Below, piece by piece: positions 1 to 6,439 of a stretch of 8,039 bases of DNA (positions are counted from its first letter, which is position 1; every line of letters starts with the position of its first letter). Origin of the DNA: Peptococcaceae bacterium (lineage in GTDB: Bacteria; Bacillota; Peptococcia; Peptococcales; Peptococcaceae); the NCBI GenBank assembly GCA_017387265.1, contig JAFOFM010000205.1, forward strand, positions 1-8,039, written 5' to 3'. Position numbers and translations under genes: made by a program. The notes beneath the pieces were generated by a model. It saw nothing but the letters and a program-made list of their open reading frames with translations, had not been told where the DNA came from and did no database searches.

Positions 1-438
1 ACAGATTACCAGTGCATCAACAAGATAACTCGCCCACCAGATATAATCATCTGCTCTTAAATGCACATACAAAAAATCTTTATACGCCATCCCCATCATA
101 AAGCAAATAACCGGCCAGCATCGAGCCAACGAACGGCTTGACTCCGGCAGTTTCCATTTTAACAGAAAAGCAACGAAAAAACAGAACAGCATAATGAACA
201 GGAACGACCAGTATCCATGTTCAACGATTAATAACGGCAGAACTGTAACCGTAAATCGAATTATTTCCATACAGACCATCAAAATCCCTATTGGAAACCA
301 AATCATACATTCCGCAATAAAGTTAATAACGGGTTCATCCATTGGCACAAAAACACTGAAAACAACGTAAAAAAGAATTATATACAATACCAGCAGTAAT
401 GCCAGACTAATAATCACTTTTGCTACTGTATCTTTCAT
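1..438 (-). CDS. Unrecognised multi-pass membrane protein, N-terminal 146 codons (cut by window edge)
   Basis: An uninterrupted reading frame runs from ATG at 438-436 to the window edge with no stop, so the C-terminus is missing. The start is supported by a GGGAGGG ribosome binding site (451-445) six bases upstream. The protein is strongly hydrophobic. A first membrane segment covers residues 8-31 (KVIISLALLLVLYIILFYVV), further ones lie near 44-60, 62-72, 77-93 and 107-119, and another probably starts near 138 at the edge. A short polar stretch (94-106, KWKLPESSRSLAR) and an aromatic, acidic loop (120-135, with RADDYIWW at 128-135) separate them. I see no family motif, transporter signature or catalytic residue. 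It sits downstream of rho on the same strand, but an intrinsic terminator and a possible promoter lie between, so it is probably a separate transcription unit. In Bacillus rpmE occupies this place; this is not rpmE. The CDS is clear; the function is unknown. Confidence 0.8.
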   Translation of the reverse strand, partial: MKDTVAKVIISLALLLVLYIILFYVVFSVFVPMDEPVINFIAECMIWFPIGILMVCMEIIRFTVTVLPLLIVEHGYWSFLFIMLFCFFVAFLLKWKLPESSRSLARCWPVICFMMGMAYKDFLYVHLRADDYIWWASYLVDALVIC

Positions 439-444
439 AACCAT

Positions 445-451
445 CCCTCCC
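445..451 (-). promoter_or_regulatory. Ribosome binding site of the membrane-protein gene
   Basis: GGGAGGG on the minus strand, six bases before the ATG at 438-436. It fixes the start of this otherwise unidentified gene. Confidence 0.7.
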
Positions 452-489
452 GTTATCAGAATTAAACCTAAAATACTGTTTTCAGTTGT

Positions 490-518
490 ATTTTACTATA
501 ACATAATACCACATGCAA
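490..518 (-). promoter_or_regulatory. Possible sigma-A-type promoter for the membrane-protein gene
   Basis: Reading the minus strand, TTGCAT (518-513) is followed after 17 bases by TAAAAT (495-490). The -10 box matches consensus at five of six positions, the -35 at only three. Transcription would start near 483, giving a leader of about 45 bases. It lies just beyond the rho terminator, where a new promoter would be expected. The weak -35 and AT-rich setting keep this tentative. Confidence 0.35.
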
Positions 519-538
519 ACCATATATTCCCACATAGT

Positions 539-574
539 AAAACAGGAGTGATTTCCATAACGAAATCACTCCTG
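539..574 (-). terminator. Rho-independent terminator of the rho operon
   Basis: A perfect 13-bp inverted repeat (CAGGAGTGATTTC at 543-555 with its complement at 562-574) encloses a six-base loop. On the minus strand it is followed directly by TTTTAC (542-537), a short U-tract. It begins six bases after the rho stop codon, so it most likely ends the fba-to-rho transcript. The U-run is only four long, but the stem is long and perfect. The other strand also ends the stem in a short, less uniform T-containing run; no plus-strand gene reads into it. Confidence 0.85.
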
Positions 575-580
575 CCTGTA

Positions 581-1849
581 TTAATTCTTAGGTATTGTTT
601 TGCCGAAGTTACGGCATAATTCCTCGTTATTTTTACTGCGTTTCATTCCATCAAGCAATGTTTCGGTTGCTTCGGCAGTGTCCAGATTACTGAACGCCTT
701 GCGCATCTGCCACACAGTCGTTAATTCTTTTTCGCTGAGCAGCAGATCTTCTTTACGGGTACCGGAACGTTTAATATCCAGTGCCGGGTAAATACGCCGT
801 TCTGCCAGTTTACGGTCCAGAATCAGTTCCATATTGCCGGTGCCTTTGAATTCCTCAAAGATTACCTCATCCATACGGCTTCCTGTTTCCACCAGAGCAG
901 TTGCCAGAATGGTCAGGCTGCCGCCTTCCTCCACATTACGTGCTGCACCAAAGAATCGCTTTGGTTTATGCAGCGCACTCGGATCCACACCGCCGGATAA
1001 TAATCGGCCGCTTGGCGGCATAACCAGATTGTATGCTCGCGCTAATCGGGTAATACTGTCCAGCAGAATGATGACATCTTTTTTTGATTCCACCACACGT
1101 TTTGCCCGTTCCAGTGTCAGTTCTGCCACTTTTACATGGTTTTCAGGAGGCTCATCGAAAGTAGAGCTGATAACTTCTGCTTTTACAGAACGCTCAATAT
1201 CGGTTACTTCTTCCGGGCGCTCGTCAATGAGCAGAATAATGATTTCCACTTCCGGGTTATTTCTTGCAATACTGTTGGCAACCTGTTTAATTAACTCGGT
1301 TTTCCCGGCTTTCGGCGGTGCCACGATAAGGCCGCGCTGTCCCTTACCCAGCGGTGCCACTAAATCTATCATGCGAACCGCGTGAGCATCTGCTGATGTT
1401 TCCAGCTTAAGCCGCTCTTTTGGATAAATCGGTGTCAGCCCGTCAAAATGTAATCGTTCCGGCGAAAGATTCGGGTCATCGCCATTTACTTTTTCTACGC
1501 GCAGCAGACCAAAATAACGCTCATTTTCTTTTGGTTTGCGGCTCCAGCCTTCAACACGGTCACCGCTTCGCAAATCAAATTTTCGGATCTGCGACTGAGA
1601 CACATAAATATCATCGTAACTTGGTGTATAACCCAATGGACGTAAAAAACCAAATCCTTCTGGCAGAATATCCAGAACTCCGCTGGCCCAGAGCTGTCCT
1701 TCCCGTTCTTTCATGGTTGAACTTTTGGCAATCTCAAAAACCAGTTCCGCTTTGCGCAGTTTAGAGTAATACGGAATCTCCAGCTCTCTGGCAATACGAT
1801 ATAACTCCACCATTGTTTTATTGGCCAGTTCTTCTTGTTTATAAGACAA
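581..1849 (-). CDS. rho: Transcription termination factor Rho
   Basis: Rho is a hexameric RNA-dependent ATPase/helicase that loads on nascent RNA and dislodges RNA polymerase. This copy has 422 residues, close to the E. coli length of 419. Domains: N-terminal helical region (about 5-44, [15 protein letters not shown]); a cold-shock-like primary RNA-binding domain (about 50-120, EGFGFLR at 64-70, DDIYVS at 79-84); and the RecA-like ATPase. Walker A is APPKAGKT (177-184), the catalytic Glu is in IDERPEEV (E210), Walker B ends at D264 in [15 protein letters not shown], and the loops [21 protein letters not shown] (secondary RNA site) and [11 protein letters not shown] follow. All key residues are intact. 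There is no large insertion between the N-terminal region and the RNA-binding domain, unlike the long-insert Rho of many actinobacteria. The start is TTG at 1849-1847, chosen because AAGGTGG lies seven bases upstream and the residues after it align with other Rho N-termini; the first in-frame ATG (codon 13) has no ribosome binding site. It is the last gene of the run fba-tal-glpX-rho. Confidence 0.97.
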   Translation of the reverse strand: MSYKQEELANKTMVELYRIARELEIPYYSKLRKAELVFEIAKSSTMKEREGQLWASGVLDILPEGFGFLRPLGYTPSYDDIYVSQSQIRKFDLRSGDRVEGWSRKPKENERYFGLLRVEKVNGDDPNLSPERLHFDGLTPIYPKERLKLETSADAHAVRMIDLVAPLGKGQRGLIVAPPKAGKTELIKQVANSIARNNPEVEIIILLIDERPEEVTDIERSVKAEVISSTFDEPPENHVKVAELTLERAKRVVESKKDVIILLDSITRLARAYNLVMPPSGRLLSGGVDPSALHKPKRFFGAARNVEEGGSLTILATALVETGSRMDEVIFEEFKGTGNMELILDRKLAERRIYPALDIKRSGTRKEDLLLSEKELTTVWQMRKAFSNLDTAEATETLLDGMKRSKNNEELCRNFGKTIPKN

Positions 1850-1856
1850 ACAGATT

Positions 1857-1863
1857 CCACCTT
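1857..1863 (-). promoter_or_regulatory. Ribosome binding site that fixes the TTG start of rho
   Basis: AAGGTGG on the minus strand, seven bases before TTG at 1849-1847. No comparable site precedes the ATG at codon 13. Only seven bases separate it from the base of the hairpin at 1871-1907, so the hairpin could affect ribosome access. Confidence 0.7.
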
Positions 1864-1870
1864 TTCATTT

Positions 1871-1907
1871 AAAATCCCGTTGCACGAAACAGGCACAACG
1901 GGATTTT
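1871..1907 (-). terminator. Hairpin between glpX and rho: terminator or attenuator, possibly bidirectional
   Basis: A 12-bp perfect inverted repeat (AAAATCCCGTTG at 1871-1882, complement at 1896-1907) with a 13-base loop fills most of the 71-base gap between glpX and rho. On the minus strand the stem ends in TTTT and then AAATG, a weak U-tract. On the plus strand it ends in TTTTTATTTAAT, a better one, though no plus-strand gene leads into it. It may partly terminate glpX read-through, attenuate rho, or protect the upstream mRNA from decay. No separate rho promoter is evident, so full termination here would silence rho; partial termination is more likely. Confidence 0.65.
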
Positions 1908-1920
1908 TATTTAATATATC

Positions 1921-2901
1921 TTATTTAATCTTTACGTAAGATGGTTTTTTGTCATAGTCATGGTATGCTTCAATGAAACGAACAGTACCGGTTACACCAC
2001 GCATTACAACGGTGTGAGTAATTGCATGTTTATCGGTAAAACGTACGCCATTTAACATATCGCCTTTGGTTACGCCGGTAGCGATAAAGCATACATCATC
2101 GGTGCTCACCAGATCATCCAGGGTCAGCACTTTGTTTACATCTTCAATGCCCATGTCGTGTACACGTTTTACTTCTTCGTCGTTTTCCGGTACCAGACGA
2201 CCCTGCATATCGCCGCCCATACATTTAATTGCTGCAGCTGCGATAACGCCTTCCGGTGCACCGCCTTTACCCATCATCATATCGATACCTTCAACACCAA
2301 AGCTGGTTGCGATAACAGGAGACACGTCACCGTCAGAAATAAATTTGCAGCTTGCACCCAGTTCACGGGCTGCTTTTACAATATGCTGATGACGTTCACG
2401 GTCTAACATAACGATAGTCAGTTCACTTGGATCTTTCCCCAGTGCTTTCGCAACGCTTTCCATGTTTTCTTTTGGAGATTTGTTGATATCGATTGCGCCT
2501 TTTGCTTTTGGACCAACTACGATTTTGTCCATATACATATCAGGAGCATGTAACAGACCGCCTTTTTTAGCGATTGCCATCACTGCAATTGCACCGTTCA
2601 TATTTTTTGCAGTCAGGTTCGTGCCTTCCAGCGGGTCAACAGCGATATCTACTTCTACGCCGCCTCTGCCCACTTTTTCACCGATATACAGCATTGGCGC
2701 TTCGTCCATTTCGCCTTCCCCGATTACAACGGTACCATCGATTGCTACAGTATCAAACATTTTACGCATTGCTTCTACTGCTGCACCGTCAGCAGAATTT
2801 TTTTCGCCTTTCCCGATCCAGTGTGCGCAGTTAATCGCTGCTGCTTCGGTTACACGTGCAAATTCCAGCACTAAACTTCTATCCATAAGACTTGTTGCCA
2901 T
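1921..2901 (-). CDS. glpX: Class II fructose-1,6-bisphosphatase (GlpX type)
   Basis: It hydrolyses fructose-1,6-bisphosphate to fructose-6-phosphate, the committed step of gluconeogenesis, in the cytoplasm with a divalent metal. The 326-residue product shows the GlpX hallmarks in order: EFARVTEAAA (13-22), KNSADGAAVEAMR (34-46, with D38), VIGEGEMDEAPMLYIGE (59-75), the metal and phosphate motif VDPLEGTN (88-95, with D89 and E92), APDMYMDK and VVGPKAKG. Midway are LDRERHQ and the glycine-rich GKGGAPEGVIAAAAIKCMGG with a conserved Glu. These match the lithium-sensitive class II enzyme, not the class I Fbp or class III Firmicute Fbp. I chose ATG at 2901-2899 because GGAGGAA (2917-2911) sits nine bases before it. 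A TTG at 2919 is in frame, but it overlaps that ribosome binding site. The gene follows the transaldolase by 37 bases, consistent with one transcript. Confidence 0.96.
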   Translation of the reverse strand: MATSLMDRSLVLEFARVTEAAAINCAHWIGKGEKNSADGAAVEAMRKMFDTVAIDGTVVIGEGEMDEAPMLYIGEKVGRGGVEVDIAVDPLEGTNLTAKNMNGAIAVMAIAKKGGLLHAPDMYMDKIVVGPKAKGAIDINKSPKENMESVAKALGKDPSELTIVMLDRERHQHIVKAARELGASCKFISDGDVSPVIATSFGVEGIDMMMGKGGAPEGVIAAAAIKCMGGDMQGRLVPENDEEVKRVHDMGIEDVNKVLTLDDLVSTDDVCFIATGVTKGDMLNGVRFTDKHAITHTVVMRGVTGTVRFIEAYHDYDKKPSYVKIK

Positions 2902-2910
2902 AATGACTGA

Positions 2911-2917
2911 TTCCTCC
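2911..2917 (-). promoter_or_regulatory. Ribosome binding site that decides the glpX start
   Basis: GGAGGAA on the minus strand, nine bases before the ATG at 2901-2899. It overlaps the in-frame TTG at 2919-2917, so that TTG cannot be the start served by this site. Confidence 0.75.
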
Positions 2918-2938
2918 AAGAATATAATTCAAGTATGA

Positions 2939-3580
2939 TTATTTACGATTTGCCCAGTCCGCCTCAAATTTTGCAATACCCAGGTCGGTCTGCGGATGAT
3001 TTAGCATCTGCTGCAGCACTTTAAACGGAATGGTAGCAATGTCCGCCCCGATTAACGCTGCCTCTGTCACCTGTCGCGGATTGCGGATACTGGCCACAAT
3101 AATTTCAGTATTGTAACCAAAATTACGGTAGATGGTTCTGATTTCCTCGATGAGCACCATACCGTCCTGACCAATATCATTTAACCGGCCCACAAACGGG
3201 CTTACATATGTCGCTCCGGCTCTTGCTGCCAGAATCGCCTGATTGGCAGAAAAACATAAGGTAGCATTAGTTTTGATACCTTCTTCCCGAAGCTGTTTTA
3301 TAACACCTAGACTTTCGGCTGTAATCGGCAGCTTGATTACAATATTCTCATGCAGTTTCGCCAGTTCCCGGGCTTCTTGCAGCATCCCTGCCGCATCCGT
3401 GCTCAATACTTCCACACTAATCGGACCACCAACCAGATTGCAGAAATATGTTACCCGTTCCAGATAATCGCCGCCTTCTTTGGCAACCAGTGACGGATTT
3501 GTTGTAACACCGCTGATGACACCCATTTTTACTGCTTCTTCCACTTCCGCCTGATTGGCGGTATCCAGAAATAATTTCAT
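2939..3580 (-). CDS. tal: Small transaldolase of the FSA/TalC family
   Basis: A single-domain TIM-barrel aldolase of 213 residues, typical of the FSA/TalC group (about 210-220). It transfers a three-carbon dihydroxyacetone unit between sugar phosphates through a Schiff base. Visible motifs: MKLFLDTAN (1-9), [13 protein letters not shown] (24-36), the Schiff-base lysine K83 in [22 protein letters not shown] (104-115), [13 protein letters not shown], and [11 protein letters not shown] near the C-terminus. Two positions separate transaldolases from E. coli fructose-6-phosphate aldolase. Here they are Glu57 (Gln in FSA) and Phe129 (Tyr131 in FSA), both transaldolase-like, so I infer transaldolase activity. 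I chose ATG at 3580-3578 because AGGGGG (3596-3591) lies ten bases upstream. An ATG at 3589 would add MTN but is only one base from that site. The gene follows fba by about 54 bases and links the hexose phosphates to the non-oxidative pentose phosphate pathway. Confidence 0.93.
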   Translation of the reverse strand: MKLFLDTANQAEVEEAVKMGVISGVTTNPSLVAKEGGDYLERVTYFCNLVGGPISVEVLSTDAAGMLQEARELAKLHENIVIKLPITAESLGVIKQLREEGIKTNATLCFSANQAILAARAGATYVSPFVGRLNDIGQDGMVLIEEIRTIYRNFGYNTEIIVASIRNPRQVTEAALIGADIATIPFKVLQQMLNHPQTDLGIAKFEADWANRK

Positions 3581-3590
3581 GTTTGTCATG

Positions 3591-3596
3591 CCCCCT
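3591..3596 (-). promoter_or_regulatory. Ribosome binding site that decides the transaldolase start
   Basis: AGGGGG on the minus strand. It is ten bases from ATG 3580 but only one base from the in-frame ATG at 3589, which is too close, so the downstream ATG is preferred. Confidence 0.6.
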
Positions 3597-3634
3597 GTTT
3601 TAAACCGGCTTTTTTTATACTGTCTTAAAATATT

Positions 3635-4576
3635 TTACAGAGCTTTGCCTTCCGAACCCAGTACATTTTTAATTTTGTGTGCAACTACTGCTTTTACATT
3701 TGCACGGCCAACTTTCAGATATTCACGTGGGTCAAATGCTTCCGGTTTCGCAAATAAAGTTTCACGTACACCAGCTGTCATAGCCAGACGCAGGTCGGAG
3801 TCAATGTTGATTTTGCAAACAGCACTTTTTGCAGCCTGACGCAGCATATCTTCTGGAATACCAATTGCATCTGCCAGATTGCCGCCATTAGCCTGAATAG
3901 TTTTTACATATTCCTGAGATACGCTGGATGCACCGTGCAGAACGATTGGGAAGTTTGGCAGACGACGTTCGATTTCTTCCAGAATATCGAAACGCAGCAT
4001 TGGTTTCTGACCTGGTTTAAATTTAAATGCACCATGGCTGGTACCGATTGCAATTGCCAGAGAGTCAACCCCTGTACGTGCTACGAATTCTTCTACCTGT
4101 TCCGGCTGGGTGTATTTTGCATCTTCTGCGCTAACGTTTACATCGTCTTCGATACCTGCCAGCTGACCCAGTTCCCCTTCTACCACTACACCGTGAGCAT
4201 GTGCATATTCTACTACTTTTCTGGTTACAGCGATGTTGTCTTCAAAAGAATGATGAGAACCGTCAATCATAACGGAAGTAAAGCCGCCATCGATACATGC
4301 TTTACAGATTTCGAAATCGGCACCGTGGTCTAAGTGCAGTGCAATTGGAATATGGCTCTGTTCCAGCATAGCCGCTTCTACCAGTTTTACCAGGTAGTTG
4401 TGATTTGCATATTTTCTTGCACCTGCAGATACCTGCAGAATCAGTGGAGAATTCAGTTCCCCTGCTGCTTCTGTGATACCCTGAATCAGTTCCATATTAT
4501 TTACGTTGAATGCGCCTACTGCATAACCGCCTTCGTAGGCTTTTTTAAACATTTCAGTTGTTGTTACTAATGCCAT
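3635..4576 (-). CDS. fba: Class II fructose-1,6-bisphosphate aldolase
   Basis: A zinc-dependent cytoplasmic aldolase that reversibly splits fructose-1,6-bisphosphate into dihydroxyacetone phosphate and glyceraldehyde-3-phosphate. The 313-residue product is of normal length for the Bacillus-like class IIA/B group. Motifs: VGAFNVNNMELIQ (20-32), LHLDHGADFE (80-89, with catalytic D83 and zinc ligand H84), VMIDGSHHSFEDN (102-114), VEGELGQLAGIEDD (132-145, with E135), IGTSHGAFKF (177-186, zinc ligand H181), VLHGASSV (212-219, zinc ligand H214), and INIDSDLRLAMT (phosphate and substrate loop). All catalytic and zinc residues are present. The ATG at 4576-4574 is preceded at seven bases by AGGAGGA (4590-4584), an excellent ribosome binding site, and by a strong-looking promoter, so this is the first gene of the operon. 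The short spacing to the downstream transaldolase, glpX and rho genes supports co-transcription. Confidence 0.97.
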   Translation of the reverse strand: MALVTTTEMFKKAYEGGYAVGAFNVNNMELIQGITEAAGELNSPLILQVSAGARKYANHNYLVKLVEAAMLEQSHIPIALHLDHGADFEICKACIDGGFTSVMIDGSHHSFEDNIAVTRKVVEYAHAHGVVVEGELGQLAGIEDDVNVSAEDAKYTQPEQVEEFVARTGVDSLAIAIGTSHGAFKFKPGQKPMLRFDILEEIERRLPNFPIVLHGASSVSQEYVKTIQANGGNLADAIGIPEDMLRQAAKSAVCKINIDSDLRLAMTAGVRETLFAKPEAFDPREYLKVGRANVKAVVAHKIKNVLGSEGKAL

Positions 4577-4613
4577 AATAAATTCCTCCTAAAAATTTTT
4601 TCACCTAACGATT

Positions 4614-4642
4614 ATTATATCATATATTTTGCCGGTTGTCTT
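4614..4642 (-). promoter_or_regulatory. Extended -10 promoter of the fba operon
   Basis: On the minus strand AAGACA (4642-4637), 17 bases, then a perfect TATAAT (4619-4614). TG sits one base before the -10 box (TGATATAAT), the extended -10 motif that compensates for a weak -35. Transcription would start near 4607, leaving about 30 bases of leader containing the AGGAGGA site. I see no obvious operator in that leader. Confidence 0.7.
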
Positions 4643-4668
4643 TTTCGCAATTGCTTTTTCCTGTAATT

Positions 4669-4696
4669 TTGATAGAATTATTTTAATAGCTATGAC
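4669..4696 (+). promoter_or_regulatory. Possible promoter of the CoA-disulfide reductase gene
   Basis: TTGATA (4669-4674), 16 bases, then TATGAC (4691-4696). The -35 box matches at five of six positions, the -10 at four. A start near 4703 would leave about 32 bases before the ATG. An overlapping alternative is TTGCTT (4651-4656), 16 bases, TAGAAT (4673-4678), with a better -10 and poorer -35. A promoter must lie in this divergent gap, but which of these is used cannot be settled by eye. Confidence 0.35.
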
Positions 4697-4722
4697 ACTA
4701 TTTTACCACACAGAACATGAAT

Positions 4723-4727
4723 GGGGG
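4723..4727 (+). promoter_or_regulatory. Ribosome binding site that decides the reductase start
   Basis: GGGGG seven bases before ATG 4735. The earlier in-frame ATG at 4717 lies upstream of this site and has no ribosome binding site of its own. Confidence 0.6.
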
Positions 4728-4734
4728 TTTTTAT

Positions 4735-6384
4735 ATGAAAACATTAATCATCGGCGGGGTCGCCGGCGGGGCTTCCGTCGCTGCACGACTGCGTCGTCTG
4801 GACGAACAGGCTGAAATTATTATTCTGGAACGCGGCGAGTACATCTCTTTCGCCAACTGCGGCCTGCCTTACTATATCGGTGATGTTATCACCAAAAAAG
4901 AATATCTGGTATTACAGACTCCAAAAAGTTTTGATGCACGCTTCCGTGTAGAAGTACGGGTATTATCTGAAGCAGTTGCAATCAATCCTGAGAAAAAAAC
5001 AGTAACCGTAAAAAATCTGCGCACCGGTGAAAGTTATGATGAAAGCTATGACAAACTGGTACTGTCACCTGGGGCAGAGCCAATTCGCCCATCTTACGTG
5101 CCTGCAGAAAGTGATCGTATTTTCAAACTGCGCAACATTCCGGATACTTACAAAATTAAAGATTACATTACTGCAAAAGAATGCAAATCTGCTATTGTTA
5201 TCGGCGGTGGCTACATTGGTCTGGAAATGGTAGAAAACCTGCGTCGCACCGGTATGGATGTAACCCTGTTGCAGCGTTCGAATCAGGTATTACGTAATAC
5301 ACTGGATTACGATATGGCCTGTCTGATTCATAAAGAATTAAAAAAACAGGGGGTACAGGTTTATTTCAACCAGACTGTCACCTCGGTAGAACAGCAGGGC
5401 AGTACTATTTGTGTAAAAAATTCTGACGGTCAGACTTTCTGTGCAGATATGCTGATTCTTGCAATCGGTGTTACACCAGAAAGCGATCTGGCTCGTAATG
5501 CAGGGCTGGATGTGGCCGAAAACGGCTGTATTAAAGTCGATGAGCATCTGCGTACCAGCAATGAAGATATCTATGCTCTGGGCGATGCTATCGAAGTAAC
5601 ACACTTTGTAAGCGGCTTAAAGGCACATATTCCACTGGCCGGGCCTGCTAACCGTCAGGGACGCATTGTTGCCGACAATCTGGCTGGAATCGACAGCATT
5701 TACAAAGGCACACAGGGCACTGCTATTTTAAAATGCTTTGACATGACTGCTGCCGGTACCGGTTTAACGGAAGCAGCTGCAAAAGCGGCAGGTTTTGATT
5801 ATGAAAAAGTATATGTCTTCCCTCCATCTCATGCAACCTACTATCCAAATGCCTGTGAAATCAGTATGAAAGTACTGTTCACAAAAGATACCGGCCGCAT
5901 TTTAGGTGCTCAGCTTATCGGCAAAGACGGGGTAGACAAACGCTGCGATGTGCTGGCAACCGCGATGCGCGGCAATATGACTATGTTTGATTTAGTACAT
6001 CTGGAGCTGAGCTATGCTCCGCCATTCTCTTCTGCAAAAGATCCTGTAAATATTGCAGGTCTGGCAGCAGAAAATATCCTGACAAACAAAGTGGATATTT
6101 TCCACTATCACGATATTGCATCTTTAAATCCTGAAGAAGTTACTCTGCTGGATGTTCGTACCGTAAAAGAGTACGGTAAAAGCCACATTCCGGATTTCAT
6201 CAACATTCCGTTAGACAGTCTGCGTGATAATCTGGACAAGCTGGATAAATCCAAACCAGTGTATGTAACCTGTCTGGCAGGTCTGCGAAGCTACATTGCC
6301 TGCCGCATTCTCATGCAGAACGGATTTACCTGTAAAAGCCTCTGCGGCGGTTATGAAATCTACTGCAATGTAAACATTGTATAA
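4735..6384 (+). CDS. CoA-disulfide reductase / NADH-dependent persulfide reductase with C-terminal rhodanese domain
   Basis: An FAD- and pyridine-nucleotide-dependent flavoenzyme of 549 residues. Related CoADR-rhodanese fusions reduce CoA disulfide, CoA persulfide or other persulfides and polysulfide with NAD(P)H. Order: FAD-binding Rossmann motif IIGGVAGGASVAARLRR (5-21); redox-active Cys42 in SFANCGLPYYIG, the single-cysteine arrangement of CoA-disulfide reductases; NAD(P)H motif VIGGGYIGLE (155-164); FAD motif DIYALGDA (278-285, D284); dimerisation domain with the catalytic Tyr427 in SYAPPFSSAKDP; then a rhodanese domain (about 455-549) with LLDVR (471-475) and its active Cys513 in TCLAGLRS. 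Both cysteines are present, so both domains look functional. The start ATG at 4735 is preceded at seven bases by GGGGG; an ATG at 4717 would place that site inside the gene. It is divergent from fba and appears to be a single-gene unit ending at a hairpin terminator. The exact substrate (CoA disulfide, persulfide, or O2 as an NADH oxidase) cannot be told from sequence. Confidence 0.92.
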   Translation: MKTLIIGGVAGGASVAARLRRLDEQAEIIILERGEYISFANCGLPYYIGDVITKKEYLVLQTPKSFDARFRVEVRVLSEAVAINPEKKTVTVKNLRTGESYDESYDKLVLSPGAEPIRPSYVPAESDRIFKLRNIPDTYKIKDYITAKECKSAIVIGGGYIGLEMVENLRRTGMDVTLLQRSNQVLRNTLDYDMACLIHKELKKQGVQVYFNQTVTSVEQQGSTICVKNSDGQTFCADMLILAIGVTPESDLARNAGLDVAENGCIKVDEHLRTSNEDIYALGDAIEVTHFVSGLKAHIPLAGPANRQGRIVADNLAGIDSIYKGTQGTAILKCFDMTAAGTGLTEAAAKAAGFDYEKVYVFPPSHATYYPNACEISMKVLFTKDTGRILGAQLIGKDGVDKRCDVLATAMRGNMTMFDLVHLELSYAPPFSSAKDPVNIAGLAAENILTNKVDIFHYHDIASLNPEEVTLLDVRTVKEYGKSHIPDFINIPLDSLRDNLDKLDKSKPVYVTCLAGLRSYIACRILMQNGFTCKSLCGGYEIYCNVNIV

Positions 6385-6393
6385 CAGCTGTTA

Positions 6394-6439
6394 AAAACGT
6401 ATACCGACACAGATTACGTGCCGGTATACGTTTTATTTT
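6394..6439. terminator. Bidirectional terminator between the reductase and protease genes
   Basis: A 13-bp stem (AAAACGTATACCG at 6394-6406, complement at 6422-6434) is extended by one mismatch and three further pairs around a seven-base loop. On the plus strand it is followed by TTTTATTTTAATT; on the minus strand the stem ends in TTTTT. It serves both convergent genes. Its right arm overlaps the stop codon of the protease gene (6435-6433), so the protease mRNA carries the whole terminator with no 3' spacer. Confidence 0.88.

Noticed and set aside
834..1385. 183-codon plus-strand frame opposite rho
   Set aside because: It runs antisense through the Rho ATPase domain; its Ser/Arg-rich sequence is the complement of conserved Rho codons, with no recognisable domain.
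1711..1896. Short minus-strand frame overlapping the rho start, beginning GTG
   Set aside because: It is out of frame with rho, starts inside the hairpin and has no ribosome binding site of its own. A leader peptide was considered, but it runs about 140 bases into rho without matching any pattern of translational attenuation.
2917..2919. TTG start giving a six-residue longer GlpX
   Set aside because: It overlaps the GGAGGAA ribosome binding site that serves the ATG at 2901.
2462..2938. 158-codon plus-strand frame opposite glpX
   Set aside because: It is antisense to a well-supported enzyme, has low-complexity Ser/Ala/Ile-rich composition, and no family motif. It is a shadow frame.
3587..3589. 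ATG giving MTN in front of the transaldolase
   Set aside because: It lies one base from the AGGGGG site, too close for initiation; family members begin at MKLF.
3581..3634. Terminator or promoter in the fba-transaldolase gap
   Set aside because: The run of A and T bases has no stem long enough for a terminator and no convincing -35/-10 pair.
4616..4626. AT-rich palindrome TATAT-C-ATATA at the fba -10 region as an operator
   Set aside because: Arms of five A/T bases are expected by chance in an AT-rich promoter and overlap the -10 box itself; no match to a known regulator site such as Rex or CcpA.
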